A DNA stretch of 64,000 nucleotides from Natronomonas gomsonensis. Its GTDB lineage: Archaea; Halobacteriota; Halobacteria; Halobacteriales; Haloarculaceae. The notes under the pieces were generated by a model, which worked only from the letters and a program-made list of their open reading frames with translations, had not been told where the DNA came from and made no database searches. Shown here in pieces: positions 42,453-51,675 of this stretch. The stretch is from contig NZ_JACAWU010000002.1 in NCBI RefSeq assembly GCF_013391635.1, positions 62,001-126,000 on the forward strand, written 5' to 3'. Within the stretch, counting starts at the first letter, position 1. Each line of letters begins with the position of its first letter. Both the position numbers and the translations under genes were made by a program.

Positions 42453-43703
42453 ATGCGGGGGTCAACGGACGGTCTCTGGGCGGAGAAGGATTTGGGGTTC
42501 GTCGTCGTGTTGCTGGTCGTCGGCCTCATCGCGGGCGCGGCGGGTGGGACGCATGTCCTCCAGCACAATCTGGCGATACAGGAGAACCAACCGACCGACG
42601 CTACCGTCGAATCGACCGGCGTCGACCGCCGAGTAATCGAGAACGACGACGGCCCCGACGACTACGAGTACCGGCCCGTCGTCGAGTACAGCTACACGGT
42701 CGGCGGCGAGACGTACACCCACGACAACGTCTTCCCGGGGTCGTTCCGCCGGTGGAGCGACTCCCGCTCGTGGGCCCAGTCCGTCGCCAGCGACTATCAA
42801 GCCGGGCAGTCGGTCGAGGCCCAGTACAACCCCAACGACGCCAGTGAGGCGTACATCCGAAACGACGGCTGGCCGAGCGGCTGGCTCGTCACGGTCGGCT
42901 ACGCGCTGTTCGTGTTGGTATCTGGCGTCTTCCTCATCCGGAAGGGGTTCAGGCGGCGAAAACAGCGGGAACTGATGGAGGATACGCCGACCGAGCAGGC
43001 AGAATCGCTGTCGATGGGGCCCTCCGAGGTCGCGGGCGTCGCCCGCCCGGGCCCGTCGGGGGCGGCGACTGCACCGTTCTCCGACGAGGAGTGTATCGTC
43101 TCCACGTGGGAGGTACTGGAGTACGACGAGGGTGACGACGACGAGAGCGGGTCGTGGAACCACGTCGCCTCGGGACTCGACGGCGTCCCCTTCTACGTCG
43201 ACGACGGCACGGGGTCGGTGCTGGTCGAACCGCACGACGACGCCCGCTACGAAATCGATCCGGACGGCGAGACGACGATACGGGTCGACGCCGATGAAAC
43301 GCCACCCGGGCCGATAGCGTCGTTCATCGACACCACGAGCGGTGTCAGTCGGGTTTCCGAATCCTCGAGTGGGGCCGGGGCCTCCGAGGGCGACCGGAAG
43401 TACCGACAGAACCTCATCACGCCGGGCGAGGACGTGTTCGTCTTCGGGACCGTCCAGCCCAGAGCCGAGGCCGACAGTGGAACTTCGAACGCCGAAAACC
43501 TCGTCATTCGGAAGGTGCCCGAGGGGGATGCGACCCAGGAACCGATGTTCATGATTGCCGACGAGCCACAGTCGGAACTGGTTTCGGAGCGACGGTGGGC
43601 GCTGTGGCGCGTCCCGGCCGGCGTCGTCGCCATCGTCGTCGGGGTCGGATTGCTGCTCGGCACGTTCGGCCCGTTGGTCGGCCTCGAACTGCCGGTTCTG
43701 TAG
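42453..43703 (+). CDS. Membrane protein with DUF3592 and GIDE domains
   Basis: This 416-residue protein has three predicted membrane helices: about 17-36, 148-166 and 393-412. The extracytoplasmic DUF3592-like domain is about residues 37-145 (VEYSYTVGGETYTHDNVFPG). The cytoplasmic region about 205-375 matches the GIDE/BAM fold first described in the mitochondrial ligase MUL1, with no RING. The following gene encodes LemA, and the GIDE-LemA pairing is a known association of envelope or membrane maintenance proteins. The precise role is unknown. Confidence 0.78.
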   Translation: MRGSTDGLWAEKDLGFVVVLLVVGLIAGAAGGTHVLQHNLAIQENQPTDATVESTGVDRRVIENDDGPDDYEYRPVVEYSYTVGGETYTHDNVFPGSFRRWSDSRSWAQSVASDYQAGQSVEAQYNPNDASEAYIRNDGWPSGWLVTVGYALFVLVSGVFLIRKGFRRRKQRELMEDTPTEQAESLSMGPSEVAGVARPGPSGAATAPFSDEECIVSTWEVLEYDEGDDDESGSWNHVASGLDGVPFYVDDGTGSVLVEPHDDARYEIDPDGETTIRVDADETPPGPIASFIDTTSGVSRVSESSSGAGASEGDRKYRQNLITPGEDVFVFGTVQPRAEADSGTSNAENLVIRKVPEGDATQEPMFMIADEPQSELVSERRWALWRVPAGVVAIVVGVGLLLGTFGPLVGLELPVL

Positions 43704-43734
43704 CTGCCGGTCTCGGGCCCGCCTTCGGGTAAGT

Positions 43735-43742
43735 TTCTTAAC
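43735..43742 (+). promoter_or_regulatory. TATA-like element for the lemA gene
   Basis: TTCTTAAC is centred about 28 bases before the ATG at 43766, so lemA may be transcribed both from its own leaderless promoter and by read-through. Confidence 0.5.
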
Positions 43743-43765
43743 GCCGGTCGTTGCATTCGGACAGC

Positions 43766-44371
43766 ATGGTAAACGTCCTCACTCTTGTCGGTGCGGTGGT
43801 GGTCGTCCTCGCCGCCGCCGTCGTCGCGGCGTACGTCGTTTCGCTGTACAACCGACTCGTCCGGGTCGACGAGCGGGTCAAGAACGCGTGGGCGGACATC
43901 GACGTGTTGCTCAAACAGCGGCAGGATGCCCTCGAAAAGCTCGTCGACACGGCCCAGCGGGCGATGGACTTCGAGGAGGACCTGCTGTCGGATATCGTCG
44001 AAGCCCGCGAGCAGGCCCAGCGGGCCGAGACGCCAGAAGAGGAGGCTGCGGCCGGAGAGACCATCAAAGGTGCGCTCGGACAACTGAACGTCCGGGCGGA
44101 GGACCACCCCGAACCGCAGGCGGTCCAGAACCTCCAGTCGCTTCAGGACGAAATCGCCCGCATCGAAGAGCAAATCGCGGACCGACGGGAGGTGTACAAC
44201 GAGTCGGTGACGGCCCACAATCAGTTGATTCGACAGATGCCGTACGTCGTGTTAGCCGGGCCGCTCGGGTTTACCGCCCACGAACTGTACGACCCACCCG
44301 CATCCGAGACCGAGGACGTGGATGTCGGAACGATGTTCAGCGACGCGGACCCCGACACCGCCGCCGACTGA
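43766..44371 (+). CDS. LemA family protein
   Basis: This 201-residue protein starts MVNVLTLVGAVVVVLAAAVV with one membrane helix. The cytoplasmic coiled-coil region holds the LemA signature SLYNRLVRVDERVKNAWADI near residue 30 and an ENL...ALEKLVDTAQ-type pattern. LemA proteins are membrane-anchored with unknown biochemical role. The preceding GIDE gene ends 62 bases upstream. Confidence 0.88.
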   Translation: MVNVLTLVGAVVVVLAAAVVAAYVVSLYNRLVRVDERVKNAWADIDVLLKQRQDALEKLVDTAQRAMDFEEDLLSDIVEAREQAQRAETPEEEAAAGETIKGALGQLNVRAEDHPEPQAVQNLQSLQDEIARIEEQIADRREVYNESVTAHNQLIRQMPYVVLAGPLGFTAHELYDPPASETEDVDVGTMFSDADPDTAAD

Positions 44372-44410
44372 GGGTTCGATGGTCGAATTGGCGGCGTCAG
44401 TTCCCGACTC

Positions 44411-44418
44411 CTTTTAGG
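44411..44418 (+). promoter_or_regulatory. TATA element for hisF
   Basis: CTTTTAGG is centred about 31 bases before the hisF ATG (44446). Between them lies an inverted repeat GGCGTC-GTACG-GACGCC (44423-44439), which could be a control site. Confidence 0.5.
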
Positions 44419-44445
44419 AACGGGCGTCGTACGGACGCCTATCAA

Positions 44446-45261
44446 ATGACGCTCACGAAGCGGATTATCCCCTGTATCGACGTGGATTTGGACGACGACG
44501 GCAACGCCGCCGTCTACACCGGGGTCAACTTCGAGGACCTCGAGTACACCGGCGACCCCGTCGAACTCGCGAAGAAGTACAACGAGGCGGGCGCCGACGA
44601 GTTCGTCTTCCTCGACATCACGGCCTCTGCGGAGGGTCGAGAGACGATGCTCGAAACCGTCTCGGCGGTCGCCGACGAGTGTTTCATCCCGCTGACCGTC
44701 GGCGGCGGCATCCGGACGAAAGCCGACATCAAGGAGACGCTGCGAGCCGGCGCCGACAAGGTCTCTATCAACACCGGCGCCCTAGAGCGCCCCGAGTTGG
44801 TCGAGGAGGGTGCCGAAGCCTTCGGCAGTCAGTGTATCGTTATCTCCGTCGACGCTCGACGGCGCTACGACGAGGCCGGCGAGTACTACGCCGAGGTCGA
44901 CGGCGAGTCCTGCTGGTTCGAGTGTACCGTCAAGGGCGGCCGCGAGGGAACCGACATCGACGTGGTGGAGTGGGCCCGCGAGGCGGCCGACCGCGGCGCA
45001 GGCGAGTTGTTCGTCAACTCCATCGACGCCGACGGCACGAAGGACGGCTACGACATCCCGCTGACGAAGGCGGTCTGTGACAACGTCCCGACGCCGGTCA
45101 TCGCCTCCTCGGGCTGTGGCTCGCCCGCCCACATGGAGGAGGTGTTCACCGAAGCCAACGCTGACGCGGCGCTTGCGGCCTCGATCTTCCACTTCGAGGA
45201 GTACTCTGTCGACGAGGTCAAACGGTACCTCGACGAGCAGGGCATTCCGATGCGAATCTGA
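44446..45261 (+). CDS. hisF: Imidazole glycerol phosphate synthase, cyclase subunit
   Basis: This 271-residue TIM-barrel enzyme closes the imidazole ring in histidine biosynthesis using ammonia from HisH. The catalytic Asp residues are D12 in PCIDVD and D136 in SVDARRR. It starts [20 protein letters not shown]. HisH is not in this window; haloarchaea often keep his genes scattered. The convergent rhodanese gene starts immediately after its stop codon. Confidence 0.96.
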   Translation: MTLTKRIIPCIDVDLDDDGNAAVYTGVNFEDLEYTGDPVELAKKYNEAGADEFVFLDITASAEGRETMLETVSAVADECFIPLTVGGGIRTKADIKETLRAGADKVSINTGALERPELVEEGAEAFGSQCIVISVDARRRYDEAGEYYAEVDGESCWFECTVKGGREGTDIDVVEWAREAADRGAGELFVNSIDADGTKDGYDIPLTKAVCDNVPTPVIASSGCGSPAHMEEVFTEANADAALAASIFHFEEYSVDEVKRYLDEQGIPMRI

Positions 45262-46017
45262 CTACGGCTCTGTCACGGTTCCGCCAGTGAGTTCCGACAG
45301 CGGTGCGAGGAGTTCGTACTCCGGGGTTTCGAGTCGGATTTCGCTGTCTTCGGTGAGTCCGCCGAAGTGCAGCGTCATCTCGTAGCTGCCGTCGTCGTCG
45401 ACGAAAGCGGCCTCCCGTTGGTCAGTGGGTTCGTGAGCGGCGTAGACGGTGGCTCCAGCGTGGACGGGGTCGGTTCGGCCGGCGATGGTATAGGAGTCGA
45501 CGCTGTTCTGTATCTCCGAGCCGACTGCGGGGTACTCCCGTTCGAGCCACTCGAAGAACCCCTCGTCGATGACGTACACGTTCTCGTAGCCGGCTTCGAT
45601 GAGTGCGGCCGCCCGAAGCGACGAGAGATGGTGTGGACAGCCACAGTAACAGACGATGCGGTCCTCGCGCGGCCACGACTCGACGGGGTCGTTCGTCCGG
45701 CCCTCCGGTGCGGGACTCCAGGCGGCGCCTTCGATGTGGGCGCGCTCGTATTGACCCTCGCCGCGGGCGTCGGCGAAGCGCGCCTCTCGCCGCCGATACC
45801 AGTTGTAGGTCACTTCGATGGGCGCCAGCGGTACCGCGGTCCCTTCGACGTCGATGCGTTCGAAGGCGTCCGTGTCGACGGCCATCGGTTCGGGGGTGTC
45901 GTCGGATTCGGGCGGATAGCCGTCGTTGGTCGTTCCGCCGTCGCCGTTGCCGCCGAGACACCCCGCGAGTGCGACCGTTGCGGCTCCGGTCGAGACGAGA
46001 AACCTCCGTCGCTGCAT
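45262..46017 (-). CDS. Rhodanese-domain lipoprotein
   Basis: This 251-residue protein starts MQRRRFLVSTGAATVALAGC, a twin-arginine and lipobox signal with C20 as the lipid anchor. A rhodanese fold follows (about residues 55-165). The Cys of VCYCGCPHHLSS is the likely active site (C125). The C-terminal part (about 170-251) looks beta-rich and unrelated. It may transfer sulfur outside the cell, or be a structural sensor. A TATA site is not obvious. Confidence 0.82.
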   Translation of the reverse strand: MQRRRFLVSTGAATVALAGCLGGNGDGGTTNDGYPPESDDTPEPMAVDTDAFERIDVEGTAVPLAPIEVTYNWYRRREARFADARGEGQYERAHIEGAAWSPAPEGRTNDPVESWPREDRIVCYCGCPHHLSSLRAAALIEAGYENVYVIDEGFFEWLEREYPAVGSEIQNSVDSYTIAGRTDPVHAGATVYAAHEPTDQREAAFVDDDGSYEMTLHFGGLTEDSEIRLETPEYELLAPLSELTGGTVTEP

Positions 46018-46068
46018 ACGCGTCGCTCGGAGTGGAAGATGCAAAGCGGTTTCGGGGAGAAACGGCAG

Positions 46069-46353
46069 TCAGGCTGCGGATTCGAAGGCGTCGCGGAACG
46101 CGGTGGTTTTATCTTTGACACCGCCGGTGGCCTCCTCGAGTGCATCGAGGGGTGCAATCGTGTCGTCGGTCTTGATCGTGACGACTGGGTCGGTCTGACC
46201 GCCGGACTGCTCGGGGTTCATGTCGTAGGTGGCCGCCGTGACGCCCTCGACTTCGAGCAGGGCGCCCTTCAGCACGTTCATGAACGTGTGGTCTTCGCCC
46301 TGAATCTCGATGGACAGTTCGTTCTCCAAGTTCTCGATGACGCGTAGTTCCAT
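46069..46353 (-). CDS. rpoL: DNA-directed RNA polymerase subunit L (Rpo11)
   Basis: This 94-residue protein starts [20 protein letters not shown] and carries the archaeal Rpb11-like [15 protein letters not shown] motif. It forms the assembly platform with subunit D in RNA polymerase. It is monocistronic, between the rhodanese gene and the divergent SDR gene. Confidence 0.94.
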   Translation of the reverse strand: MELRVIENLENELSIEIQGEDHTFMNVLKGALLEVEGVTAATYDMNPEQSGGQTDPVVTIKTDDTIAPLDALEEATGGVKDKTTAFRDAFESAA

Positions 46354-46445
46354 TGGGTACCCTTAGACGTATCGGGCGTATGAGCGTTACGAAGGCGCTT
46401 GGCTTCGGTAGGTGGCTTTTTGCTGGCGCCGGACGCGGAGGCGGT

Positions 46446-47201
46446 ATGGAACTCGACCTCTCGGGGCGAACTGCCGTCGTCACTGGTGGCTCCCGCGGTA
46501 TCGGCCGGGCAATCGCGTTGGGGTTCGCCGACGCCGGCGCGAACGTCGTTCCGCTGGCACGGACCGAAGACGCCGTCGAGACAGTCGTCGAGGAGGTTCG
46601 CGACCGCGGCGTCGAGAGCCGCGTCGAAACGCTCGACGTGGCCGACACCGACGCCGTCGAGGCCTGCTTCGACCGCATCGCCGAGGACCTCGGCATCGAT
46701 ATCGTCGTCAACAACGCCGGTATCAACCCCGACGATGCACTGGGAACGCCGGCGGCCGTCTCCGAGGAGGGATTCGACTCGGTGCTGGACGTGAACCTCG
46801 GAGGGGCGTTCGCCTGTGCTCGCGCCGCCGAGTCGTCGCTGAAGGACGCTGGCGGCACCCTGTTGAACGTCGCTTCGGTCGGCGGAATCGTCGGCCTTCC
46901 CCGGCAACACCCCTACGTCGCCTCCAAACACGGGCTGGTCGGGCTGACGAAGAGCCTCGCACTCGACTGGGCGCCCGACGTGCGGGTGAACTGTCTGGCG
47001 CCGGGGTACGTCGCAACGGACCTCACGACCGACCTCCAGGAGAACGACGACTTGCGTGCGTCCATCGAGGCTCGCACCCCGTTGAACCGCTTTGCGGATC
47101 CCGAGGAAATCGCCGGGCCGGCGGTGTTTCTGGCCAGCGACCTCGCCTCGTATGCAACCGGCGAGACGCTGGCGGTCGACGGCGGGTGGACTGCTCGTTG
47201 A
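46446..47201 (+). CDS. Short-chain dehydrogenase/reductase (FabG-like)
   Basis: This 251-residue oxidoreductase has GGSRGIGRA (NAD(P) binding, residues 14-22), NNAG (89-92), S144, Y157 and K161 (YVASK). It probably reduces or oxidises a 3-oxoacyl or alcohol substrate. Start ATG at 46446; a longer frame upstream reads through the promoter of rpoL. Confidence 0.9.
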   Translation: MELDLSGRTAVVTGGSRGIGRAIALGFADAGANVVPLARTEDAVETVVEEVRDRGVESRVETLDVADTDAVEACFDRIAEDLGIDIVVNNAGINPDDALGTPAAVSEEGFDSVLDVNLGGAFACARAAESSLKDAGGTLLNVASVGGIVGLPRQHPYVASKHGLVGLTKSLALDWAPDVRVNCLAPGYVATDLTTDLQENDDLRASIEARTPLNRFADPEEIAGPAVFLASDLASYATGETLAVDGGWTAR

Positions 47202-47325
47202 ACTGTCACGTAGTTCGTTTTCCGAGATATGTGAACGTCCTCCGGAATGACTACAGGTGTTGATTAAATTTGCCGGGAATTACCATCGGTAGTCCAGATC
47301 CGACTTTTCTCTAACAGCGTATCGT

Positions 47326-47352
47326 CTGGAAACCAGCAGCACATTTATGATG
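47326..47352 (+). promoter_or_regulatory. Promoter of the Liv-type ABC operon
   Basis: The TATA element ACATTTATGA (47341-47350) is centred about 35 bases before the ATG at 47380. Directly upstream, CTGG-AAA-CCAG (47326-47336) forms a small inverted repeat in the position of a BRE/operator. Confidence 0.5.
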
Positions 47353-47379
47353 GTTGTCCCATAAGGACGGATAGCGGTA

Positions 47380-48711
47380 ATGGTTAACAATAATAATGGC
47401 AGCCGACGGTCGAACGGTTCACGAACAAACAGCGCTCTCGGGGTCAATCGACGCTCGTTCCTGAGGGCGACGGGTGCAGGGGCCGTGGGGACTGCTTTGG
47501 CGGGTTGTCTGGGCGGCGGTAACGGGAACGGTAACGGCGGCGGTGGCGTTCCTGACACCGTCACCCTCGGCGCTCTCGGTCCGGCGGACTCACCGATGGG
47601 CGAATCCATCCTGAACAGCGCCGAACTCGCCGTCAGCGAAATCAACGACGATGGCGGCATCGCTGGCGCCGACGTGGAGCTCTCGACGAAGGACACGAAG
47701 GACCAGCCCGGGACGACCCGGGAAGTGTATCAGGAGTTGACGACCGGCGAGGAGGTAGACGCCACGCTCGGCATCTTCGGTTCCGAGAGCCTGTTGTCGA
47801 TTATGGGTAACATCGCCCAGCAACAGACGGTCCACCTCACGGCCGGTGCCGCGACGCCGGAGGCGCCCGCCCTCGTCGAGGAGGACTACGAGACGAACAA
47901 GTACTGGTTCCGAGTCGGCCCCATCAACTCCGTGTTCCTCGGGGAATCCCAGGTCCAGTTCGCCGCGGACCGCTTCGAGCAGATGGGCTGGGAGAAGGTC
48001 GCCTTCATCGCGGAGGACTACAAGTGGACCGAGCCGATTACCGACGAGATTTCCGACCGACTGGAGGAGGAGGCTGGTGTCGAAGTGACCGAAGTCCGCC
48101 GTGTCTCGGAGGGCACCGAGGACTTCACGCCGATTTACGACGACCTCGAGTCCGACGAGGTCGACGGCGCCTACACGGCTTTGGCACACATCGGGACGAC
48201 GGCGCTCGTCCAGTGGGCCAAACAGTCACGGGAGTTCGGCTTCGGTGGCATTCACGTCCCGACGCAGCTGCCGTCGTTCTACGAGGCGACCGACGGAGCT
48301 GCTATTTCGACGTTCTCACAGACGACGGCGACGGCCAACTCCGAGGTCACGGAAAAGACCGTTCCATATGCTGACGCCTACCAGGAGGAGTACGACAGCC
48401 TCCCGGTGTACACCGGCTACTCGGCGTACGACGCGGTGTACATGATAAAGGAAGCCATCGAGGCGACCGAGAGTGTCAACGGCGACGACCTCGTGACCGA
48501 ACTGGAGGAGATGTCTTACACCGGCACCGGTGGGAACATCGAGTTCTTCGGTCCGGATGGGGAATTCCCCCACGACGTTCGATACGGCGCCGACTACTCT
48601 CAGGGTGTCTACTTCCAATGGCAGGCCGACGAAAACGGCGAGGGCCACCAGCGCGTCCTCTGGCCCGACGACCTGCAGGAAGTCGACTACCAAGCGCCAC
48701 CGTGGGCCTAA
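47380..48711 (+). CDS. livK: Branched-chain amino acid-type ABC importer, binding protein
   Basis: This 443-residue lipoprotein has a twin-arginine signal (NRRSFLRATG near residue 24) and lipobox ending at C43. The mature part is a type I periplasmic-binding fold of LivK type, with SAELAVSEINDDGGIAGADV near residue 75. It captures the substrate outside the cell and delivers it to the LivH/LivM permeases. The substrate may be a branched-chain amino acid, amide or fatty/aromatic acid; specificity is unknown. Confidence 0.9.
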   Translation: MVNNNNGSRRSNGSRTNSALGVNRRSFLRATGAGAVGTALAGCLGGGNGNGNGGGGVPDTVTLGALGPADSPMGESILNSAELAVSEINDDGGIAGADVELSTKDTKDQPGTTREVYQELTTGEEVDATLGIFGSESLLSIMGNIAQQQTVHLTAGAATPEAPALVEEDYETNKYWFRVGPINSVFLGESQVQFAADRFEQMGWEKVAFIAEDYKWTEPITDEISDRLEEEAGVEVTEVRRVSEGTEDFTPIYDDLESDEVDGAYTALAHIGTTALVQWAKQSREFGFGGIHVPTQLPSFYEATDGAAISTFSQTTATANSEVTEKTVPYADAYQEEYDSLPVYTGYSAYDAVYMIKEAIEATESVNGDDLVTELEEMSYTGTGGNIEFFGPDGEFPHDVRYGADYSQGVYFQWQADENGEGHQRVLWPDDLQEVDYQAPPWA

Positions 48712-48717
48712 TCTACG

Positions 48718-49581
48718 ATGGTAGACGTTCTCAGTGTTGCGACGAACGTCCTCATGTTGGGGGCGTTGTACTCGCTGATAGCCATCGGCTTCACGCTCAT
48801 CTTCGGAGTCGGGGGCGTATTGAACCTCTCACACGGGGCCACCATCACTGTTGGTGCGTACAGCGCCTACGCCGTCGAGGCAGCATCCGGAAGCATCCTC
48901 CTCGGTGCTCTGGCTGCTGCAGTCGTCGGAGGCGCCTTCTCGCTGGGCCTGTACAAGGGGCTCATCAGTAAGGTTCGGCACAATCCAGTCACCGTGCTCA
49001 TCTTGACGCTCGTCGTCGCCATCATCGTCGAGCAGTTGGCATTGGTGGTCTTCGGGGGACAGGACCTATCTGTCCGGTCGATTATCGACGGTTCGGTGGT
49101 CATCCTCGGCGACAGCATCCAGATTAACCGTATCCTCGTATTCGTGCTGTCGTGGGTGCTCATCGGTGGCTTGTTCTACTTCGTCAACCGGACGCGAACC
49201 GGCAAGGCCATCCTCGCGACCTCGATGTCCGATAAGGGGGCCGCTCTCGCCGGCATCGACTCCGAGCAGGTGTACACCTACACGTGGGTACTCGCCGGCG
49301 CACTCGCTGGTCTCGCGGGGCTGTTCCTCGCGTCGTTCCAGACGGCGAACCCGCTAATGGGCCGCAACCCGCTTCTGCTGTCGTTCGCCATCGTCGTGTT
49401 GGGCGGGCTCGGCAGCATCCGCGGGAGCGTCATCGGCGCCTACCTCATCAGTTTCCTCGACCAGATGACGATTCAGTTCCTCAGCGAACGGCTCGCTGGG
49501 GTTTCGGCGCTGGTCGTGTTGGTGCTCGTATTGCTCATCAGACCGAAGGGCCTCTTCGGCCGCGAACTGGTGGAGGAGTGA
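48718..49581 (+). CDS. livH: Branched-chain amino acid-type ABC importer, permease LivH
   Basis: This 287-residue membrane protein has about eight helices and the LivH signature MLGALYSLIAIGFTLIFGVG, plus the cytoplasmic EAA-like loop ALAGIDSEQVYTYTWVLAGA. It follows livK by 6 bases and livM starts directly after its stop. Confidence 0.92.
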   Translation: MVDVLSVATNVLMLGALYSLIAIGFTLIFGVGGVLNLSHGATITVGAYSAYAVEAASGSILLGALAAAVVGGAFSLGLYKGLISKVRHNPVTVLILTLVVAIIVEQLALVVFGGQDLSVRSIIDGSVVILGDSIQINRILVFVLSWVLIGGLFYFVNRTRTGKAILATSMSDKGAALAGIDSEQVYTYTWVLAGALAGLAGLFLASFQTANPLMGRNPLLLSFAIVVLGGLGSIRGSVIGAYLISFLDQMTIQFLSERLAGVSALVVLVLVLLIRPKGLFGRELVEE

Positions 49582-50733
49582 ATGTCGGGGCAGACTCAAT
49601 CCGATTTGAAATCGTGGGGTGACATCCTCAACCCGATGAAGATGCAGCGCCACCAGCAACTCGGCCTGCTCGGCATCGGGGCACTGTTCGTTCTGCCACT
49701 CGTCATCCCGGCGATTTACGCGATTTACCTCGCAGCGGCGCTGTTCTTCGCGACGTTCGTGATGAGCTGGGACTTCGTCTCCGGCTACACCGGCGAGATA
49801 TCCTTCGGTCACGGGCTGTTCTTCGGGGTCGGCGGCTACACCTCGGGGATGTTGAACCTGCATATGGGTATCGACCCGTGGATTGCGGCGCCACTCGGTG
49901 CGGTCGCTGCGGGTCTCGCGGGGTTGCTCATCGGCTTCCCGTCGCTACGCGTCAAGGGGCCGTACTTCTCGCTCATCACGCTCGTGACGCCGATTATCCT
50001 CATCTCCGTGTTCCGGTTCTTCCCGGACCTGACCGGTGGGGAACTCGGTCTCGTGAGCGTCGGCACCGTCGAGAAGTTCGGCGCCATCGGGCCGATACCG
50101 TCGCCCGGATTCGACCCGTACTCGGGGTACTACCTCGCGCTGTTCGTGTTCCTGTTCGCACTGGTCGTCTTCGTCGCCATCACCCGCTCGGATGCGGGGA
50201 TGGTGTTCACGGCCATCCGTGCCGACGAGATATCCGTCGCGGCGACCGGCAAGAACCCCGCGAAGTTCAAACTGTTCGCCTTCGTCCTCTCGGGGCTAAT
50301 CGGCGGCCTCGCGGGCGCGATGTACGGCCACAGCGTCGGCGGTTTCAACGTCTCGGAACTGTTGGCGCTCATCATCAGCATCGAGGTCATCGTCGCCGCC
50401 ATCCTCGGCGGCATCGGCACCATCACTGGTGCCGCAATCGGTGGCCTGTTCTTCTACCTGCTTCGGGTGTTCATCCGGAACATCGAGTTCACGATTCCCA
50501 TCGTCGACGTCCCGGTTGGCGAGATCTACTTCCTACTGTTCGGCATCGTGACACTCGGCTTCCTGTTTTACCTGCCGGAGGGAATCGTCCCCCGGCTGGT
50601 CGGCGAGTGGCGCGCTCGCACGGAACCACAGACGGGTGAAGCGGTCGCCGACGGCGGCAAGAGCCGCGGCGAACGCATCGTCGAGGAGTGGACCGACGAC
50701 CTCCGCGAGATCTTCGGAGGTGAGCGTCGATGA
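49582..50733 (+). CDS. livM: Branched-chain amino acid-type ABC importer, permease LivM
   Basis: This 383-residue protein has about ten helices. The LivM features FGHGLFFGVGGYTSGM and the EAA-like loop AIRADEISVAATGKNP are visible. The C-terminal part is a 50-residue cytoplasmic tail rich in charged residues. Its stop overlaps the livG start by 4 bases. Confidence 0.92.
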   Translation: MSGQTQSDLKSWGDILNPMKMQRHQQLGLLGIGALFVLPLVIPAIYAIYLAAALFFATFVMSWDFVSGYTGEISFGHGLFFGVGGYTSGMLNLHMGIDPWIAAPLGAVAAGLAGLLIGFPSLRVKGPYFSLITLVTPIILISVFRFFPDLTGGELGLVSVGTVEKFGAIGPIPSPGFDPYSGYYLALFVFLFALVVFVAITRSDAGMVFTAIRADEISVAATGKNPAKFKLFAFVLSGLIGGLAGAMYGHSVGGFNVSELLALIISIEVIVAAILGGIGTITGAAIGGLFFYLLRVFIRNIEFTIPIVDVPVGEIYFLLFGIVTLGFLFYLPEGIVPRLVGEWRARTEPQTGEAVADGGKSRGERIVEEWTDDLREIFGGERR

Positions 50734-51536
50734 GCAGCGACGCCCAATCCGGCGACGCCGAGCCACCGGCGGAGTCGGTCGACGATTCCCGTAATTTCGA
50801 CCCCGACGACGGCGTGTTGGTCGCGGACGGTCTCACCAAACGCTTCGGTGGGCTGACCGCCGTCGACGACCTCTCGTTTGCGGTCGAAGAACAGGAGATA
50901 CTCGGCTTTATCGGCCCGAACGGCGCCGGGAAGTCGACGACGTTCAACTGTATCACCGGCCGCTACCCACCGACGGAGGGGACAGTGTACTACCGCGGCG
51001 AGGACGTCACCGGCCTTCCCGCCTACGAGATGGTTGGGAAGGGCTTGGCGCGAACGTTCCAGGAGTTCCGGCCCTTCGAGGACCGGACCATCCTCGCCAA
51101 CGTCCAGACGGCGCTGGTTCCCGACCGACTGTTCTCGACGAGCGGCCTGCGCGGAGAGACGCGAGCACAGGCTATCGACCTGTGTCAACGCGTCGGGCTG
51201 AGCGAGGAGATGCACCGGATGCCCGACGAACTCCCCCACGCGGGGATGCTCCGGTTGGAACTCGCCCGTGCGATGGCGACCGACCCCGACATGATGCTCA
51301 TCGACGAACCCTTCGCGGGGCTGGCAGAGGGCGAAATCGGCCAGATTTCGAGTCTGCTGACCGAACTCCGCGAGGAGGGAACGACGCTCGTCGTCGTCGA
51401 CCACAACATGCGCGGATTGCTGAACCTCATCGACAGAGCCATCGTCATCAACTTCGGCGAACTGCTCGCGGAGGGGACGCCCGAGGAAATCCGGGAAAAC
51501 CCGGACGTCCAGGAGGCGTACCTCGGCAGCGAGTAG
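50730..51536 (+). CDS. livG: Branched-chain amino acid-type ABC importer, ATPase LivG with variant signature motif
   Basis: This 268-residue ABC ATPase has Walker A GPNGAGKST, Walker B MMLIDEPFAGL, D-loop AGLAEGE and H-switch VVDHNM, all intact. The LivG-type motif LARTFQEFRPFEDRTILANV is also present. The ABC signature region reads LPHAGMLRLELARAMA, where LivG proteins normally have L(A/S)YGQQRRLEIARA, so the Gly is shifted and Ala replaces it. No LivF gene follows. Confidence 0.9.
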   Translation: MSSDAQSGDAEPPAESVDDSRNFDPDDGVLVADGLTKRFGGLTAVDDLSFAVEEQEILGFIGPNGAGKSTTFNCITGRYPPTEGTVYYRGEDVTGLPAYEMVGKGLARTFQEFRPFEDRTILANVQTALVPDRLFSTSGLRGETRAQAIDLCQRVGLSEEMHRMPDELPHAGMLRLELARAMATDPDMMLIDEPFAGLAEGEIGQISSLLTELREEGTTLVVVDHNMRGLLNLIDRAIVINFGELLAEGTPEEIRENPDVQEAYLGSE

Positions 51537-51578
51537 GGAATCGCCCTTTCGATGAGCAATCGTAACTGAACGGCGACA

Positions 51579-51590
51579 TTATATTTTCGG
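51579..51590 (+). terminator. T-rich tract after livG
   Basis: TTATATTTTCGG lies about 43 bases after the livG stop and before the next promoter, so it may end the operon. Confidence 0.35.
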
Positions 51591-51640
51591 CGTTAACTCC
51601 AAAACGGAGGTTGGCAAACGCTGGTCAACCCTGTGGCAAC

Positions 51641-51648
51641 ACTTTAGC
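51641..51648 (+). promoter_or_regulatory. TATA element for the crotonase-family gene
   Basis: ACTTTAGC is centred about 31 bases before the ATG at 51676, giving a leader of about 4 bases. It excludes the ATG at 51661. TTGGCAAA (51611-51618) and TGGCAA (51634-51639) lie just upstream. Confidence 0.5.
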
Positions 51649-51675
51649 CGGTGGCCTCGCATGTCGAGACGTATC

